From assembly GCF_001649575.2 (NCBI RefSeq), contig NC_051449.1:23515631-23579630 (forward strand): DNA of 64,000 nucleotides. The letters run 5' to 3'. The stretch's first letter is position 1, and every line of letters starts with the position of its first letter. Below the pieces are notes generated by a model that was not told where the DNA came from, ran no database searches, and worked only from the letters and a program-made list of their open reading frames with translations. Source of the stretch: Kryptolebias marmoratus. Lineage: Eukaryota > Chordata > Actinopteri > Cyprinodontiformes > Rivulidae. The translations under genes and the position numbers were made by a program. This document shows positions 50,847-62,277 of this stretch, piece after piece.

Positions 50847-52509
50847 TATATGTTGGCAATTTCTCACAGCTTCGAACACACCAGATTTTAGCTCAACATT
50901 AGTAAAACTGGCTGAGATATAACCATTTTTGTGTTGACATTTGCTTAGCTATGGTGGTGATTTCGAATGGTGTTCACTACAAAATTTAAAGATAATCAGA
51001 TGCAAATGTTCATCCAGTGATTATTTTTTGAAATTTTCCTTAAAGTACATCTGCTAATTTATGAGATTTTTTGCTAACAGGCAGGCAAACAAACACATGC
51101 ACAGACATGGGCAAAAGCATTATCAGCTTTGTCTTTGACAGCAGGAGATGAAAAAATACCCCTACAGTGCATTTTAGCCTAATTAAATTTAGTGCTCTCA
51201 CTGAATTAATAATCACATTTACAGAATTGATTCCTTTTCCAACTAGAGCTCCAAAACAGCCTTCTGCTCTTACCGTTCACCTGAAAAAACCTGATTTAGC
51301 TAATACTGCTGTCCATGGCTTTGTCAATTCAATTAGGAGTCCGGATTTAAGATTAACAAGGCTTAGGGTGGTCATTAGAGAATATTGGCTAACAGATGGA
51401 CTGGGATCACAGCTGCAGTGTGGCTGTTGATGATAATTGAAACACATGAATGTCATTTTCTAGCAATCATATTTTAAAGCTATATCAGTCGTTGGTTGTC
51501 AACTTGTTGACTCATGTTGAACAGTCAATCGAACTCTGCTAGTTTTACAGTTCAGTTCAATTCAGTTTATTTATGTAGTGCCAAATAACAACGAAAGTCA
51601 TCTCAGGGCACTGTAGAAAAACATTCACATACATTATAAAGAGCCAGTAAGTAAAAGTTATCTATCTAAGGAAGCCAGCAGATTGTGTTGAATCTTCATT
51701 TCGTTGCAGTCTCCCATCCTGAGCAGCACATTGGCAACAGTGGAAACAGGAAGATACCTCCAGCAGAACCAGGCTCAGGACGAGCGGCCATCTGCTTCAA
51801 CTGGCTGGGTTTAGAGGACAGGAAAGAGACACAGACAAACATAGAAGGACAGGTCCAGATGTAGTTTCTATTGGGAAAAAAAAAAAGGTCAATGATAAAA
51901 AAAAATACAAATACAAACATGGACAGCAGAGCAACTAAAGACAGCAGCAGACAGAGGACATGTGGACAGTTTGTCCTCCAGCAGTCTGAGCCTATAGCAG
52001 CAGAACTAGGGGATAACTCAGGAAACCCAAGCCAACTCTAACTTTAGGATTGATCAAAAAGGAAAATTTTAAGCCTAGTCTTAAAGACAGGGTGTCAGCC
52101 TCACAGACAGAAATTGGAAGTTGGTTCCACAAGAGAGGAGCCTGAGAACTAAAGGTTCTGCCTCCTGTTCTACTTTTAGAAACTCTAGGAACCAGAAGTA
52201 AACCTGCAGTCTGAGAGTGAAGTGCTCTGTTAGGAAAACATAGAACAAGAAGATCTTTAATATAAGACAGAGCTTGGTTTTTGAAAGCTTTGTATGTTAG
52301 AAGTAAGATTTTAAATTCTATTGTGAATTTGACAGGAAGCCAATGGAGAGAAGCTAAAGCTGGAGAAATTTGATTTTTCCTCGTAACTCTCATCAGAAAT
52401 CTGACAGCCGCATTTTGGCTCAACCTAATGGAAGTATAAAGTAAAAGTAAAGTAAAAATTTATTTGTATAGCACATTTCAGCAGCAAGGCATTCAAAGTG
52501 CTTTACAGC

Positions 52510-52600
52510 ATAAAAACATCAGTAAAATCATTACAATCATCAAAAACATCATTACAATCATCAAAAACATCATTACAATCATCACAAAAAGTCATAAAAA
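52510..52600. repeat. Short minisatellite (about 21-bp unit)
   Basis: Three to four copies of an ATCATTACAATCATCAAAAAC unit. Confidence 0.7.
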
Positions 52601-52916
52601 TCATCAAGCAGATACACTTGATAATCATAAGGAGATGGTCAATATGTAATAAGATATTTTGTTCAGAGCAGCTTTTCACCTGAATTTGTTTGCAGACTAC
52701 TAATCAAGGCAGCTCTAAACAGGTGAGTTTTCAGCCTTGATTTAAAGGAATTTAGTGTTTCGGCTGTTTTGCAGTTTTCCAGGAGTTTGTTCCAGATTGA
52801 TGGTGCATAGAAACTGAAAGCTGCTTCTCCATGTTTGGTTCTGGTTCTGGGGATACAAAGTAGACTAGAACCAGAAGACCTGAGTATTCTGGAGGGTTGA
52901 TACGACGATAGTAAGT

Positions 52917-52920
52917 CTTT

Positions 52921-52958
<38 letters not shown>

Positions 52959-52960
52959 CT
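52917..52960. repeat. (CAAT)n microsatellite at an L2 tail
   Basis: About ten AATC units precede CTTTATTTCTATAGCAC, the usual end of an L2 copy. Confidence 0.85.
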
Positions 52961-54438
52961 TTATTTCTATAGCACATTTTAAAAAACACAGGGGAAACCA
53001 AAGTGATGTACAATAGATAAAAACAGTAAGAAGGAGAGAAAAAAGAAAAAAATAAAATAAAATAAAAATAAAAATTATAAATAAATAAAAAGACATACAG
53101 ATACAGGTTCACGGCAGGTATGCTTTAAGGTGCCAAGTAAGACAAGAATCACGGTGTGTTAAAAGCCAAAGAATAAAAGTGTGTTTTAAAAAGAAATTTA
53201 AAAACAGGAAGAGAGGAGGCCTGTCTGACACTCAGGGGTAAATTGTTCCAGAGCTTGGAAGCAACAACAGCAAATGCTCTGTCACCTCTGAGCTTCAGCC
53301 TAGTTTTGGGGACTGTCAGCAGTGACTGATCAGCTGATCTTAGGGATCGGGACGGGCAGTAAGGCAGAAGCAACTCGGGTAGATATGGTGGGGCCAAGCT
53401 GTTCAAGCATTTAAAAAAAAATGAAGGAAACAAAGGAGCTTAAAATTAATTCTGTAGTGCACAGGGAGCCAATGAAGGGACGCCAAGATGGGAGTAATGT
53501 GCTCGCGCCTACGAGCCCGAGTTAACAAACGAGCAGCAGAGTTCTGAACAAGCTGCAGACGGACAAGAGACGTCTAGTTAATGCCTACATAGAGTGCATT
53601 ACAGTAGTCAAGACGAGCTGTAATAAAGGCGTGGATTAATTTCTCCATGTCAGATCTTGCTAGGATTGGTTTGACCTTTGATATTTGACGAAGCTAATAA
53701 AAACTTTTCTGAACAACACTGCTGATCTGTTTTTCGAATTTAAAATCAGAGTCAAACTTCACCCCCAGGTTGGTGACACAGTCCTTGAGATAAAATGACC
53801 GTGAGCCAAGATCTACAATGAGAGAGGAACAGCAACTCGGTCCAAACAGGACAACTTCTGTCTTGTTCTCATTAAGACTAGGGAAATTAAAAGAAAACCA
53901 TGCTTTAATATCATTAAGACAGTGTAAGTTGCTGGACTGTATTATTTTGTGACAAGGGAAAATAGATCTGGCAATCATCAGCATAGCAGTGGAATGAAAT
54001 ACCATGTTTCCTAAAAACAGACCCGAAGGGGCGAAGGTAGAGAATAAATAAAAGAGGGCCAAGGATTGAGCCCTGGGGAACCCCATATGGAAGAGGAGCT
54101 GTGGAAGACACAAAATTGTAAATTTTTACACAGAAACTCCTATTAGTTAGGTAGGACCGGAATCAATTGAGGGCGACACCCTTAATGCCCACACAGTGCT
54201 CAAGACGAGAGATTAAGATATTGTGATCGACAGTGTCAAATGCAGAGGACAAATCTAATGTATTGTGGTGCTAGATCATTCAGTGATTTATAAACTGATA
54301 GAAGTATTTTAAAGTCTATTCTCTGCGCTACAGGGAGCCACTGTAGGAACTTTAAGACCGGGTTGATGTGCTCTATTTCTCTGGTCAATCAGCAGCATTT
54401 TGGATCAGCTGCAACTGTCTGATTGATGTTTTTTGGCA

Positions 54439-54439
<1 letters not shown>

Positions 54440-54489
<50 letters not shown>
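54440..54489. repeat. (TA)n microsatellite
   Basis: About 24 TA units without interruption. Confidence 0.9.
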
Positions 54490-54490
<1 letters not shown>

Positions 54491-55230
54491 TAAAGTGTAT
54501 TGGTCCAAGCACTGAACCCTAAGGAACTCCATGACAAACTTTGTTGTATGAAGGAGATTCATTATTAACATTACCAAAACTGAAATCTATAAAATAAATA
54601 GGATTTAAACCATTTTAGAGCTGTTCCTATAATCCCAATGTCATGATCAAGCCTCTGTAATAGAAAGTACATAATTCTGAATTAAACCAAGGAGCCAGCT
54701 TCCTTTGGCTGATCACTTTCTTTATCAAAGGAGAAATTTTATCACGTGATGTTTGTATTGAAGTTGTAATATTATTAACAAGATCCCCTAAGTTACTGCT
54801 CTCTGTTGCATTACCGTACTCTGCAAGACAGAGGAAAATAATAATGGAAGAGATTCTTCAAATTTGGTTACAGCATTCTCTGATAAACATCTATCTTCAA
54901 ATTTGCTCTCAGAGGCTGTGTAGTGAGTCAGTGTAAACTCAAAGGTTATTTAAAAATGGTCATACAGAACAGGATTGTAAGAACGTACTATTAAGATTTT
55001 ACTCTCTATGCCATTTGTCAGAACCAGATCAAGAGTCTGATGAAGAGAATCAGTAGATTTTTGGAGATTTTGGTTAAAACCAGTTGACTCTTTTAAATTA
55101 TTAAAGGCTATGTTTAAGCTATCAGTTTCAACATCTACATGAATACTGAAACCCCCCACTATTATGAAGTGAGAGTGGCTGTTTTTTATTATTTTCAGCA
55201 CATCTTCAAGCTGTTGTTCATATTTATCTA

Positions 55231-55615
55231 ATCCAGTAAATAGTATTTAAGCAGTCTTCTTTCAGTGGCACAGCAGTTTCAGAACATATTCACAGCATAT
55301 TGGCTGCACCCAGGAATAAAAGACCCAAGTATGTAACTGCAGAAACAACAAAGCTTCACAGTGCACAACTGCTGTGGGACAGTTTTTAGGCCAAGACCCA
55401 TGCTGTTCTGCAAGAATATGATTATGAAATGTTCTTCCAGAACTGTTCTGTTCACTTTTTCCAGTAGGGACGCCATTTTCCCTTCTTGCATCCTCAAACC
55501 ACCATTTACAGCTTTTGTCTACAAAGACAATTGTTCCCAGAGAAGACCTCGGTCTTGTCCAGATCATTTTTCAGTTCAAATGTCCTCTAACCATCCTCTT
55601 CCTTCTCTTCTATTA
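55231..55615. other. Noncoding, nothing recognised
   Basis: Short open frames on both strands without signatures. Confidence 0.35.
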
Positions 55616-55835
55616 ATTAAAGGTCTAGCATTTCTTTAAAGGAATGCATATTACCCACCTTTCATGACAGAGTTTTAGACTACAATCATCTTATGTTGAG
55701 AAATTATGAAGTTGTAGCTGTTTTTGTTGAAGCTTAAATATAACATCATGAGCAATGTATTGTAAAATTCTCAGATGTCACACTCTGAGTATATTTGTGA
55801 ATGACCCTCAGCTACTATCACACTACATGGTGTGA
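55615..55835 (+). repeat. Repeat family H copy (head, truncated)
   Basis: AAGGTCTAGCATTTCTTTAAAGGAATGCATATTACC head, then GACAGAGTTTTAGACTACAATCATC. Confidence 0.6.
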
Positions 55836-55854
55836 GATTGTGTGTGTGAATGGT

Positions 55855-55975
55855 TGGTTGTCTCTCTGTGGCCCTGTGATGAACTGGGTGTACCCTCCCT
55901 GTCATCCAGTGACTGCTGATAGGTGACCCTGAACAGGATCAGCGGGTTTGGAAAATGAGTGGATAAATGCATGCT
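55855..55975 (+). repeat. Retroelement 3'-tail repeat
   Basis: GGCCCTGTGATGAACTGG ... GACCCTGAACAGGATCAGCGGGTT ... AATGAGTGGAT, the same tail type as at 8420-8690. Confidence 0.55.
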
Positions 55976-56635
55976 TGGGTGTTTTACATTAGGTCAATTA
56001 GTTCATGTGAATCCCGTTTAACACACCAAGGGGATCATTTAAGAGACAAATAAAGAACAAAGCATGCAAAGCTGCATCTTCAGAAGCTCTGGGGAGTCTT
56101 AAAGCTGCATCCTTTAAGTTTATTAGCTGGATTTAAATCCATGAAATCCCCAAAAGTTTTCTGGAGAACTCGTTTCAAACTCACAGCTGCCTCATTTGCT
56201 CTGAATCCCCAGAGAATGTACATGCTATATACTGTATATTTATACTGTTTGTTTATGGTTTCTGCATTTAGCATGGAATACATCCTCTAGCTTGGCCATT
56301 TGTTCCAGTCTCCTGTGTAAACAGTGCACCATAGCAGGAATGTGCAGTCTATAGGAACACTGCTAAAGGGATTGAAATTTTCTCCTTTTTAGAAGTACTT
56401 ACATCAGCTCGACTATCAGACAAATAAAATGCAAAAATGATTTTCACCAAAATCTCAGCAATAAATTTAATATATCTTATCACATCTCAGCTTACAAATA
56501 TACTCATACTTAATACTTGTATGCTCCCTTTAACATCATCTTCTGTATGACATTATCAATTTTGTACATTGTTAGAGAGGCATTTTGATCCACTGTTCTT
56601 TATAGTGTTGCTTCAGTTCATTGAGTTTTGCAGAC
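55976..56635. other. Noncoding, nothing recognised
   Basis: No supported gene. Confidence 0.4.
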
Positions 56636-56639
56636 TTGT

Positions 56640-56990
56640 TTCTTCACAGCTCTATTACCATTCTGCCACACTAATAAAGGTTGAGGTCAGACCATTGACT
56701 GGACCATTACTACACCTTGCTTGTTTCTTCTTATTTGTTTTTTTTTTTTTTTCATTAATTCTGTTTTAGATTAGCTGCTGTGATTGGGATCATTATCCTG
56801 TTGTATCATGACCCAGTTTGGTCCAAACTTCAGATGATCTCATATTTGACTCTAGAGTCATTTGGTCTACAGAGGAGTTAAATAAGCTTGATTCTGTTCA
56901 TAGTCTTGTTCAGTATAGTGGGTGAGAGTTTACCTGACAACTTCTGTGGATCACTGTAAATTACCACCACCATAAAGAACCAACAGCTTA
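56640..56990. repeat. Tc1-related non-autonomous fragment
   Basis: GAGGTCAGACCATTGACTGGACC and TTGGGATCATTATCCTGTTG...ATGACCCAGTTTGG match the inner sequence of common fish Tc1-like short elements. Ends not found. Confidence 0.45.
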
Positions 56991-56999
56991 CACTCTGAA

Positions 57000-57300
57000 C
57001 ATATTTTTATTTTCCTCAATAGAAAATGTGTATATTCTGCACAGTCTTGGACTCTCATTTGGATTGTAAGCAGAAACAAAACTGAGAGAAATGTCCACAT
57101 ATCCGTATGTGTCCGGGTTTTCAATCATGCTTTTTCAAAGATTAGTGTATTTCATCAGACGGACAAGCAGAAAGTAAAGCTTTGTATCACACAGCACAGG
57201 ACTGTGCATGTGAAAGTTAGGCAGGAAATGAAAGGAATGTTTAAAAAAAGGGGGATGGTTTCATTGAATCTCAAGTTGCAGGAAATAAATGAACTCTTTA
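57000..57300. other. Noncoding, nothing recognised
   Basis: No gene seen. Confidence 0.35.
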
Positions 57301-57304
57301 ATCA

Positions 57305-57455
57305 GTCCTTGAAGGAATGCATATCGACCGCCAACTTTAATGCAAGAGATTGAAACAAAAATAATCTGGTGTTGAGAAATAACAAAGTCGTAGCTGTTTT
57401 AGTCAAACCTTAAAAATAACGTTGTGTGATATTGCACGCATCAAACATGAGTATG
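57305..57455 (+). repeat. Repeat family H copy (head, truncated)
   Basis: CTTGAAGGAATGCATATCG head, then GTCGTAGCTGTTTTAGTCAAACC. Cut off by the (GATAA)n tract. Confidence 0.6.
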
Positions 57456-57459
57456 TGTT

Positions 57460-57590
57460 GTATAAGATAAGATAAGATAAGATAAGATAAGATAAGATAA
57501 GATAAGATAAGATAAGATAAGATAAGATAAGATAAGATAAGATAAGATAAACTTTATTGATCCCACAATGGGGAAATTTGCTCGTATGTA
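57460..57590 (-). repeat. (GATAA)n array with Rex1-like tail
   Basis: About 17 GATAA units (to 57550) followed by ACTTTATTGATCCCACAATG and GGGGAAATT, the typical Rex1 3' end in reverse. The microsatellite is probably the expanded tail of that LINE. Confidence 0.7.
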
Positions 57591-57639
57591 TGTATCAGTA
57601 AAACTGATTGAGTTTCAGAGAATTACACGGTCAACCTCA

Positions 57640-57935
57640 GGGTGAATTTGCTGGATCAGCAGCTCCTGACTGATACTGGACCACTGAGATCCCGTGGAAG
57701 CAGCAAACGGGGGCTTTTCACACACAGCTTCTCCTTTTTAGCTTCATGTTGTCTAATAAATAATGACATGGTGGAATCTGTTGTGAATGGTTGTTTGTCT
57801 CATTTGTCTTTGTGTGTCCCTGTGATGGATTTGGGACCTGTCCAGGGTGTCCCCCACCTCTCAAACAGTAACTGCTGGAGAAAGACACCAGCTCCCCGTG
57901 ACCCGGAAAGGACAAGCAGGTAAAGAAAACGAATG
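57640..57935 (+). repeat. Retroelement 3'-tail repeat
   Basis: CCTGTGATGGATTTGGGACCTGTCC through CACCAGCTCCCCGTGACCCGG, same family as 8420-8690. Confidence 0.6.
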
Positions 57936-58009
57936 GACGACAACAAATATTTTTTAGTGTTATATTTATATTTTATACTTTCAGCCTGCTGTCCTTTTGA
58001 TTTACTGAG

Positions 58010-58240
58010 CAAGACATTGAACCCCTCATTGCCTCTGATGTGCCCCATTGGTGTATGAATGTGATCTAAAGCACTGATTAGACTCCATAGAATGATTTAT
58101 TCAGATTAGCTTTGTAGAGATGCCGTAGAGTGCTGTATGAATGTGTGTGTGGATGGGTGAATGAGGGCACAGATTGTGTTGTAAAGCACTTTGAGTGGCC
58201 TGGTTGACTAGAAAGGCACCGTATAAGTACAGTCCATTTA
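58010..58240 (+). repeat. SINE/LINE tail fragments
   Basis: GTGTGTGGATGGGTGAATGAGG ... GTAAAGCACTTTGAGTGGCC ... GAAAGGCACCGTATAAG matches the tail of the SINE at 15635-15925. Confidence 0.55.
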
Positions 58241-60735
58241 CTATTTAAGTGTTTTTACATTGTGGCTTTTGATAAATGACTACACATCATCTAAGGTTAT
58301 ATAACTTTAAAACCTTTGAGAATTTTCATTCAGTGTACTCCAGTAAATGAATGACCATGTTGGGGCTCAGTGGTAATCGGATGATTCACCACTGAAGCTG
58401 GTGAACTTCTGTCTCCACTGACCTCAGTCCTCCTGCCCAAAAGAAAAAGAGTCATGAATATTTTTACTGAAACACAGTCATCTTTAAATGCAAATTTCTT
58501 TCTCAGCAAGGCTTTGAGGGGAATAATTCCCGTTTGTTACATTTCACACAAACAAGCGGGGGAGCAGAGGTTTCCATCAGCAGTCTGTTGGTCACCTTTC
58601 ACCTACTTTGTCTGGGCTGCAGACAGGAGAGAGTTAATTTGGCTCTTTCTTTTCAGTCTGGCCCCAGATCATGTGGACTGTGGAGGAGGCTGTTAGAACC
58701 CCCCACTGCTATAACACGGGCACTTTCTTTGTGTGAACTTTCCCTTAATTCTCACAGTCAGCCAGCAGCAGATCTACAGAGGAGCGACTCGGGCCAAAAC
58801 CTCCCACGGCTCTCTCCTGACCACGTCATCCATATGAAGAAATCCTCGAGTGCTGGCTGTTTATTCTTTCTTGTTGAAGTGATTCAGTTTTATTTGGACT
58901 TCTCAACTTCAACAAATAAATATTAATTAAAGCATTTTAAACGGTTAACCGTTCATTTTAAAATGTGGGTTTTTGGACATGTCATTTTTTGTCTTTAGTA
59001 ATGTAATAAGATGCTGATATTTTTCTTTTAATATTAGTAGGAGCTGATTTTTTTTTCTTGGAAATGATTAGTTTGACAAAGGACATCTTAAAAAACTAAG
59101 ACAAAAATAGCTTTGTTTCACTATTTTCTAAACTTTAGTACTACTGCACTGTAGATTATCTACTTCAACATGTTTGTTTAGTGATGAGAATTGTTTTTAT
59201 ATCTTGTTAAGGTTACAGGGAATTATGAAGGCTTCTGATTGCTACCAGGCTGATTAGACCTGAAAGAAATATGATTTTTTTTAAATGTCCACTTTCTACA
59301 CTTTTATAGTTTTGATAATAAGAATTAAGAATGTGTAAAGGGTTTTTAAAGTTTTGTGAGATTTATGTTGCCTCTTGCTTCCCAAGTCGATAAAACTAAT
59401 TGTGTGAACACTGATTCAGCATTCTTACTATTGTTTTTCTGTTGTTTTTTTTTTTTTACTTTTTCCGTAAATTTTATTTGCAATCTAACTATTTGTTAAT
59501 TTTCAGTACTGTCTGACTGCTTTTAACTTTGAGCTAGTCCTTTGCTACTTCTATCTTTTAGGTACTGTTCTGCTGCTTTTAGTGTGTATCTAGTCCAACA
59601 GACAGAAAATTAACTAACAGAATTACCCACATATATGACAAAGTGTTTAAAGCTGCGGTGAGCATTTTGCTTTAAATACATTTTTATCATGTATGTTAAT
59701 TATGTCTACACATCCTTTTAGGTATTAATATATTGGAGTGACCAAAAAGAAGAAAACAATAAATACATTTATATTTCAGTCACAGCTGACTAAAATCTTC
59801 AGTCAATACCATGTTTCCTGCCTAAATTAATGACTAGTTCAGTCAGTCTGTCTGTCTTCATGCACTACCATCTCTTTGTACTATTGTTCTTGTACATGCA
59901 GCAGAGGTGTTGTTCTGTTAGGATTCTTAAGTTTGGGAATACACTGCCCACTGCAGCTTTAGACAAACAAAACTCAGCTCAAAGCCTTCCATATGCAAGC
60001 TTCCCTTTTTGATAAATGAAACAAAGAAAAGACTCAAATCATTCAATGTACTTTTATTTTTATTTTTTTTGCTGTATTGTCCAAACAGTGATTGTGATCC
60101 CAGCATTAGCATATAAAAGTGTATCTTTTTCATACTTCATATTTTAACATCAGGAAAATCTGTAATGTATCCAGAGATTGTTTGGGTGTGAACCGGGCCT
60201 TAGTGATTTTCTTCTTTCACTGTTTTATTTTTTTTGTGATCCTAGTTCAGCATTGCTCATCAAAGCATTTGACACTTTCACTTTCATTATTCAGTCAAGT
60301 CCTTTTATCCCACTCTTTTTTTCAGACATTCAAAACATCTTAAAATGATTCACACATCTGTTGTGATGAAGTTAGGAATTCATTTGATGTGTGGAAGCTT
60401 GACTCTGCCTCCTGATATCATTATCTATCAATTTTAAGGCTGTTTGTGTACTGATGGTCAGATACGTTTGCCTACAAAGAAATACAAGTTTTACACGCTA
60501 CAACATTTGTCAGTGGGACAAATTATGTGTTTTGTGTTACTAAACATTATCTGGTTAGGTTCCATCAGCAGATAATGTGATGTGAGACCAAACTTTATTA
60601 GATCATCTTTCTCTGCTGCCTTTGGCAGTAATGGTTCACAGAAAGGTGGAGGAGGAACAGAAACCTGAGAGGAGCTGCACCCCTCCCTCTGCTCTGCTGG
60701 CCAATAGCAGGCAGCTGAGCTTCCACTCCAGGGCT
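58241..60735. other. angptl4 upstream region
   Basis: Apart from a family M piece at 59400-59600 no repeat is obvious. 58440-58900 is GC-richer, with open frames on the plus strand (up to 130 codons) but no protein signature or splice structure. It may hold regulatory sequence of angptl4. Confidence 0.4.
59400..59600 (-). repeat. Repeat family M copy (terminal part)
   Basis: Starts TGTGAACACTGATTCAGCATTC, then ATTTGCAATCTAAC and TTTTAACTTTGAGCTAG/TACTTCTATCTTTTAG units, matching the copy at 10540 in the same orientation. Confidence 0.6.
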
Positions 60736-60742
60736 GGGAAAC

Positions 60743-60750
60743 TATATATA
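60743..60750 (+). promoter_or_regulatory. angptl4 TATA box
   Basis: TATATATA, 114 bp upstream of the ATG, in a GC-richer promoter. It predicts a start site near 60775 and a 5' UTR of about 90 nt. Confidence 0.65.
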
Positions 60751-60863
60751 ATAGTAGAGCTGAGTCTGTTAATCCAGGAGCCTGAGCTCTCAGAACCAGC
60801 TCCACGAGACTAGACAGGATACTTTGACCCAATCTTCAGTGGAATTTCAGCCATTTAGCAGCT

Positions 60864-61373
60864 ATGAAGACGACACTGGCAGCTCTGACTCTCTGCCTCG
60901 TGCTGCTCCTCGCTACAGGTTTTCCCTTTGAGAAAAAAGGAGCTCTACAGGCTGGAGGTGCCAAGGAGAAGCGTGCCCAATATGCAGCAAGAGATGATGT
61001 CAATATAATTGCCCATGGGCTACTCCAGCTGGGTCAGAATCTGAAAGAGCACGTAGATAAAACCAAGGTCCAGATGAGGGACATTTTCACCAAGCTCAAA
61101 GCCTTCAACCGCACCACAGCCGAGCTGGGGAGGGAGAGCCAGAGGCTGCAGGCGGAGGGAGAGACCCTGAAGGCTCGCGCCCTGGAGATGGAGCACAGAG
61201 AGGGTCAGCTGCTTAACATCACAGCTGAGCTGAAGGAGAAGGCAGAGGAGATTCAGCAGGAGAGGAGGACAATGAGTGAGAGGATGAGCCGGCTGGAGCG
61301 GAGGGTGGACAGCATGCTGCAGGGTCACATGAACTCCGGGTTCAGCAACAGCAGTGATGCGGGCAACATCCAG
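60864..61373 (+). CDS. angptl4: angptl4 coding exon 1
   Basis: 170 codons: signal peptide, lipase-inhibitory segment and most of the coiled coil. The donor is ATCCAG|GTGAGC (phase 0). The longer open frame to 61466 is read-through into the intron. Confidence 0.87.
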
Positions 61374-62277
61374 GTGAGCATGAAACGTCTGTGGGCTGAA
61401 GGGAAGCAGAACCTCCAGACAGATGAGACGTTTGTTGATTTGGCAGGAGCAGAAAGCAGAATGTAAGATGCTATACCTTCACTAGTGCTTCAACAAAGTG
61501 TCCCTGTTTCACCTCACATAGAAAACACAGAGTGGGGGTGGGTGGAGGTGGAGGGGTTCTAGTGAAGCGTGTAGTACGTGCAAGAAATTTCTGCCAGACA
61601 AAGGGATCTGCAAGCATCAGCTGCAGGAATGTGTGAATAATTCTGAACAGCTGTGACACTTTATAGCAGTATTATGATCTGAGAAGCTGGAACGTAAGAC
61701 GGTGGAAACAAGTTATGTTTATTTTAGCTGAATGTGAGCGCACAAAACACCACAATGGCACGGAAAACCTTGCGTTGCAAAGGAGTTACGTAACTGCGCC
61801 GCAACCGCTCTGAAAGGGATAAGGCTTGTCATAGTAAGAAGAGAAATGAGTCTGCGGTTTGTAGCTCAGGTTTCACTGAAACCCGTTTGGAGGTCCGTGT
61901 GGGTTGCCCTTTACGCACAGACTCCGTGTGAAATAAAGCGCACAGGATGCTAATGAAAATGTGCGACATCTGTCTTGTTTTTGCTCCTTGTAGCTGCTGC
62001 TGGAGGCTCAGAACAGACGCATCGACGACCTGGTGGAGCGGATCAGGCTTCAGCAGGACAAGCTGGACAAGCAGAACACGCGCATCAGGACGTTGCAGGT
62101 CAGCTGCACGACGCGGCGCGCAAACCTTTCCTCCTTCTTCCTATTGACACGTTTTCTTCAGTCTCATCCATGCGCTGCTTCATTCTTAGATCCAGCTGTC
62201 AAGACAGAGGCCCTCCTTCAGCAGCACCGATGGTCCTTCAGAGAGCTCCGTGGAGGAGCAACGAGACTCACCTCTGG
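60864..62277 (+). CDS. angptl4: Angiopoietin-like 4, N-terminal exons (3' part outside window)
   Basis: Joined exons 60864-61373, 61994-62098 and 62190-62277 give 234 codons plus one base. Residues 1 to about 19 form a signal peptide. The segment 44-66, with DDVNIIAHGLLQLGQ, is the helix through which ANGPTL4 and ANGPTL3 inhibit lipoprotein lipase; the acidic residue corresponding to human E40 is Asp45. A long coiled coil for oligomerisation spans about 58-205. N-glycosylation sequons lie at N82, N118 and N162. The C-terminal fibrinogen-like domain must lie past 64000. The secreted protein controls plasma triglyceride clearance. ANGPTL3 is the alternative, since DIFTKLKAF also resembles it, but HGLLQLGQ-xLxEH and linkage to rps28 favour angptl4. 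Confidence 0.83.
61994..62098 (+). CDS. angptl4: angptl4 coding exon 2
   Basis: 35 codons, LLLEAQNRRIDDLVERIRL... to RIRTLQ, continuing the coiled coil. Acceptor CTTGTAG|CTG, donor TTGCAG|GTCAGC. Confidence 0.85.
62190..62277 (+). CDS. angptl4: angptl4 coding exon 3 (linker)
   Basis: 88 bp encoding a Ser/Glu-rich linker (IQLSRQRPSFSSTDGPSESS...). Acceptor ATTCTTAG|ATC, donor CTCTGG|GTAAGT (phase 1). No R-x-K/R-R furin site is visible up to here. Confidence 0.75.

Larger units (their letters stand above)
48940..51130 (+). repeat. Repeat family H units interrupted by a Tc1 element
   Basis: Units at 48960-49423 and 50849-51130 (GAGTTAATTCCAAAAGTTAG, TTGTATTAGAGTGATTCC, ATTTTAGCTCAACATTAG) are separated by the Tc1 insertion at 49426-50846. 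Confidence 0.6.
51540..55230 (-). mobile_element. Cluster of L2-type LINE remnants
   Basis: Several minus-strand fragments, some from different subfamilies. Endonuclease: 55201-54950 (FIIVGGFSIHVDVETDS). RT core: 54111-53914 (YGVPQGSILGPLLF and YADDCQIYF), continuing 53850-53694. C-terminal region: 53433-53149 (FFFKCLNSLAPPYLPELL, RGDRAFAVVASKLWNNLP), 52926-52663 (RTRTKHGEAAFSFYAPSIWN) and 52423-51992 (NAAVRFLMR, ISPALASLHWLPVKF). The last two are separate copies. All are interrupted and lack intact ORFs. Tail sequence occurs at 51545-51640 and 52440-52510. Confidence 0.78.

Noticed and set aside
52504..52600. Regularly spaced short repeats considered as CRISPR-like
   Set aside because: Contiguous 21-bp minisatellite without unique spacers, in a vertebrate genome.
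58534..58926. 130-aa plus-strand open frame upstream of angptl4
   Set aside because: No recognisable protein features or splice sites; more likely noncoding or regulatory sequence.
61020..61328. 102-aa minus-strand open frame
   Set aside because: Antisense of angptl4 exon 1; its leucine-rich look mirrors the coiled-coil codons.
61374..61466. C-terminal extension of the angptl4 exon 1 frame
   Set aside because: Follows a good donor (CAG|GTGAGC), and exon 2 continues the coiled coil in phase, so this is intron read-through.
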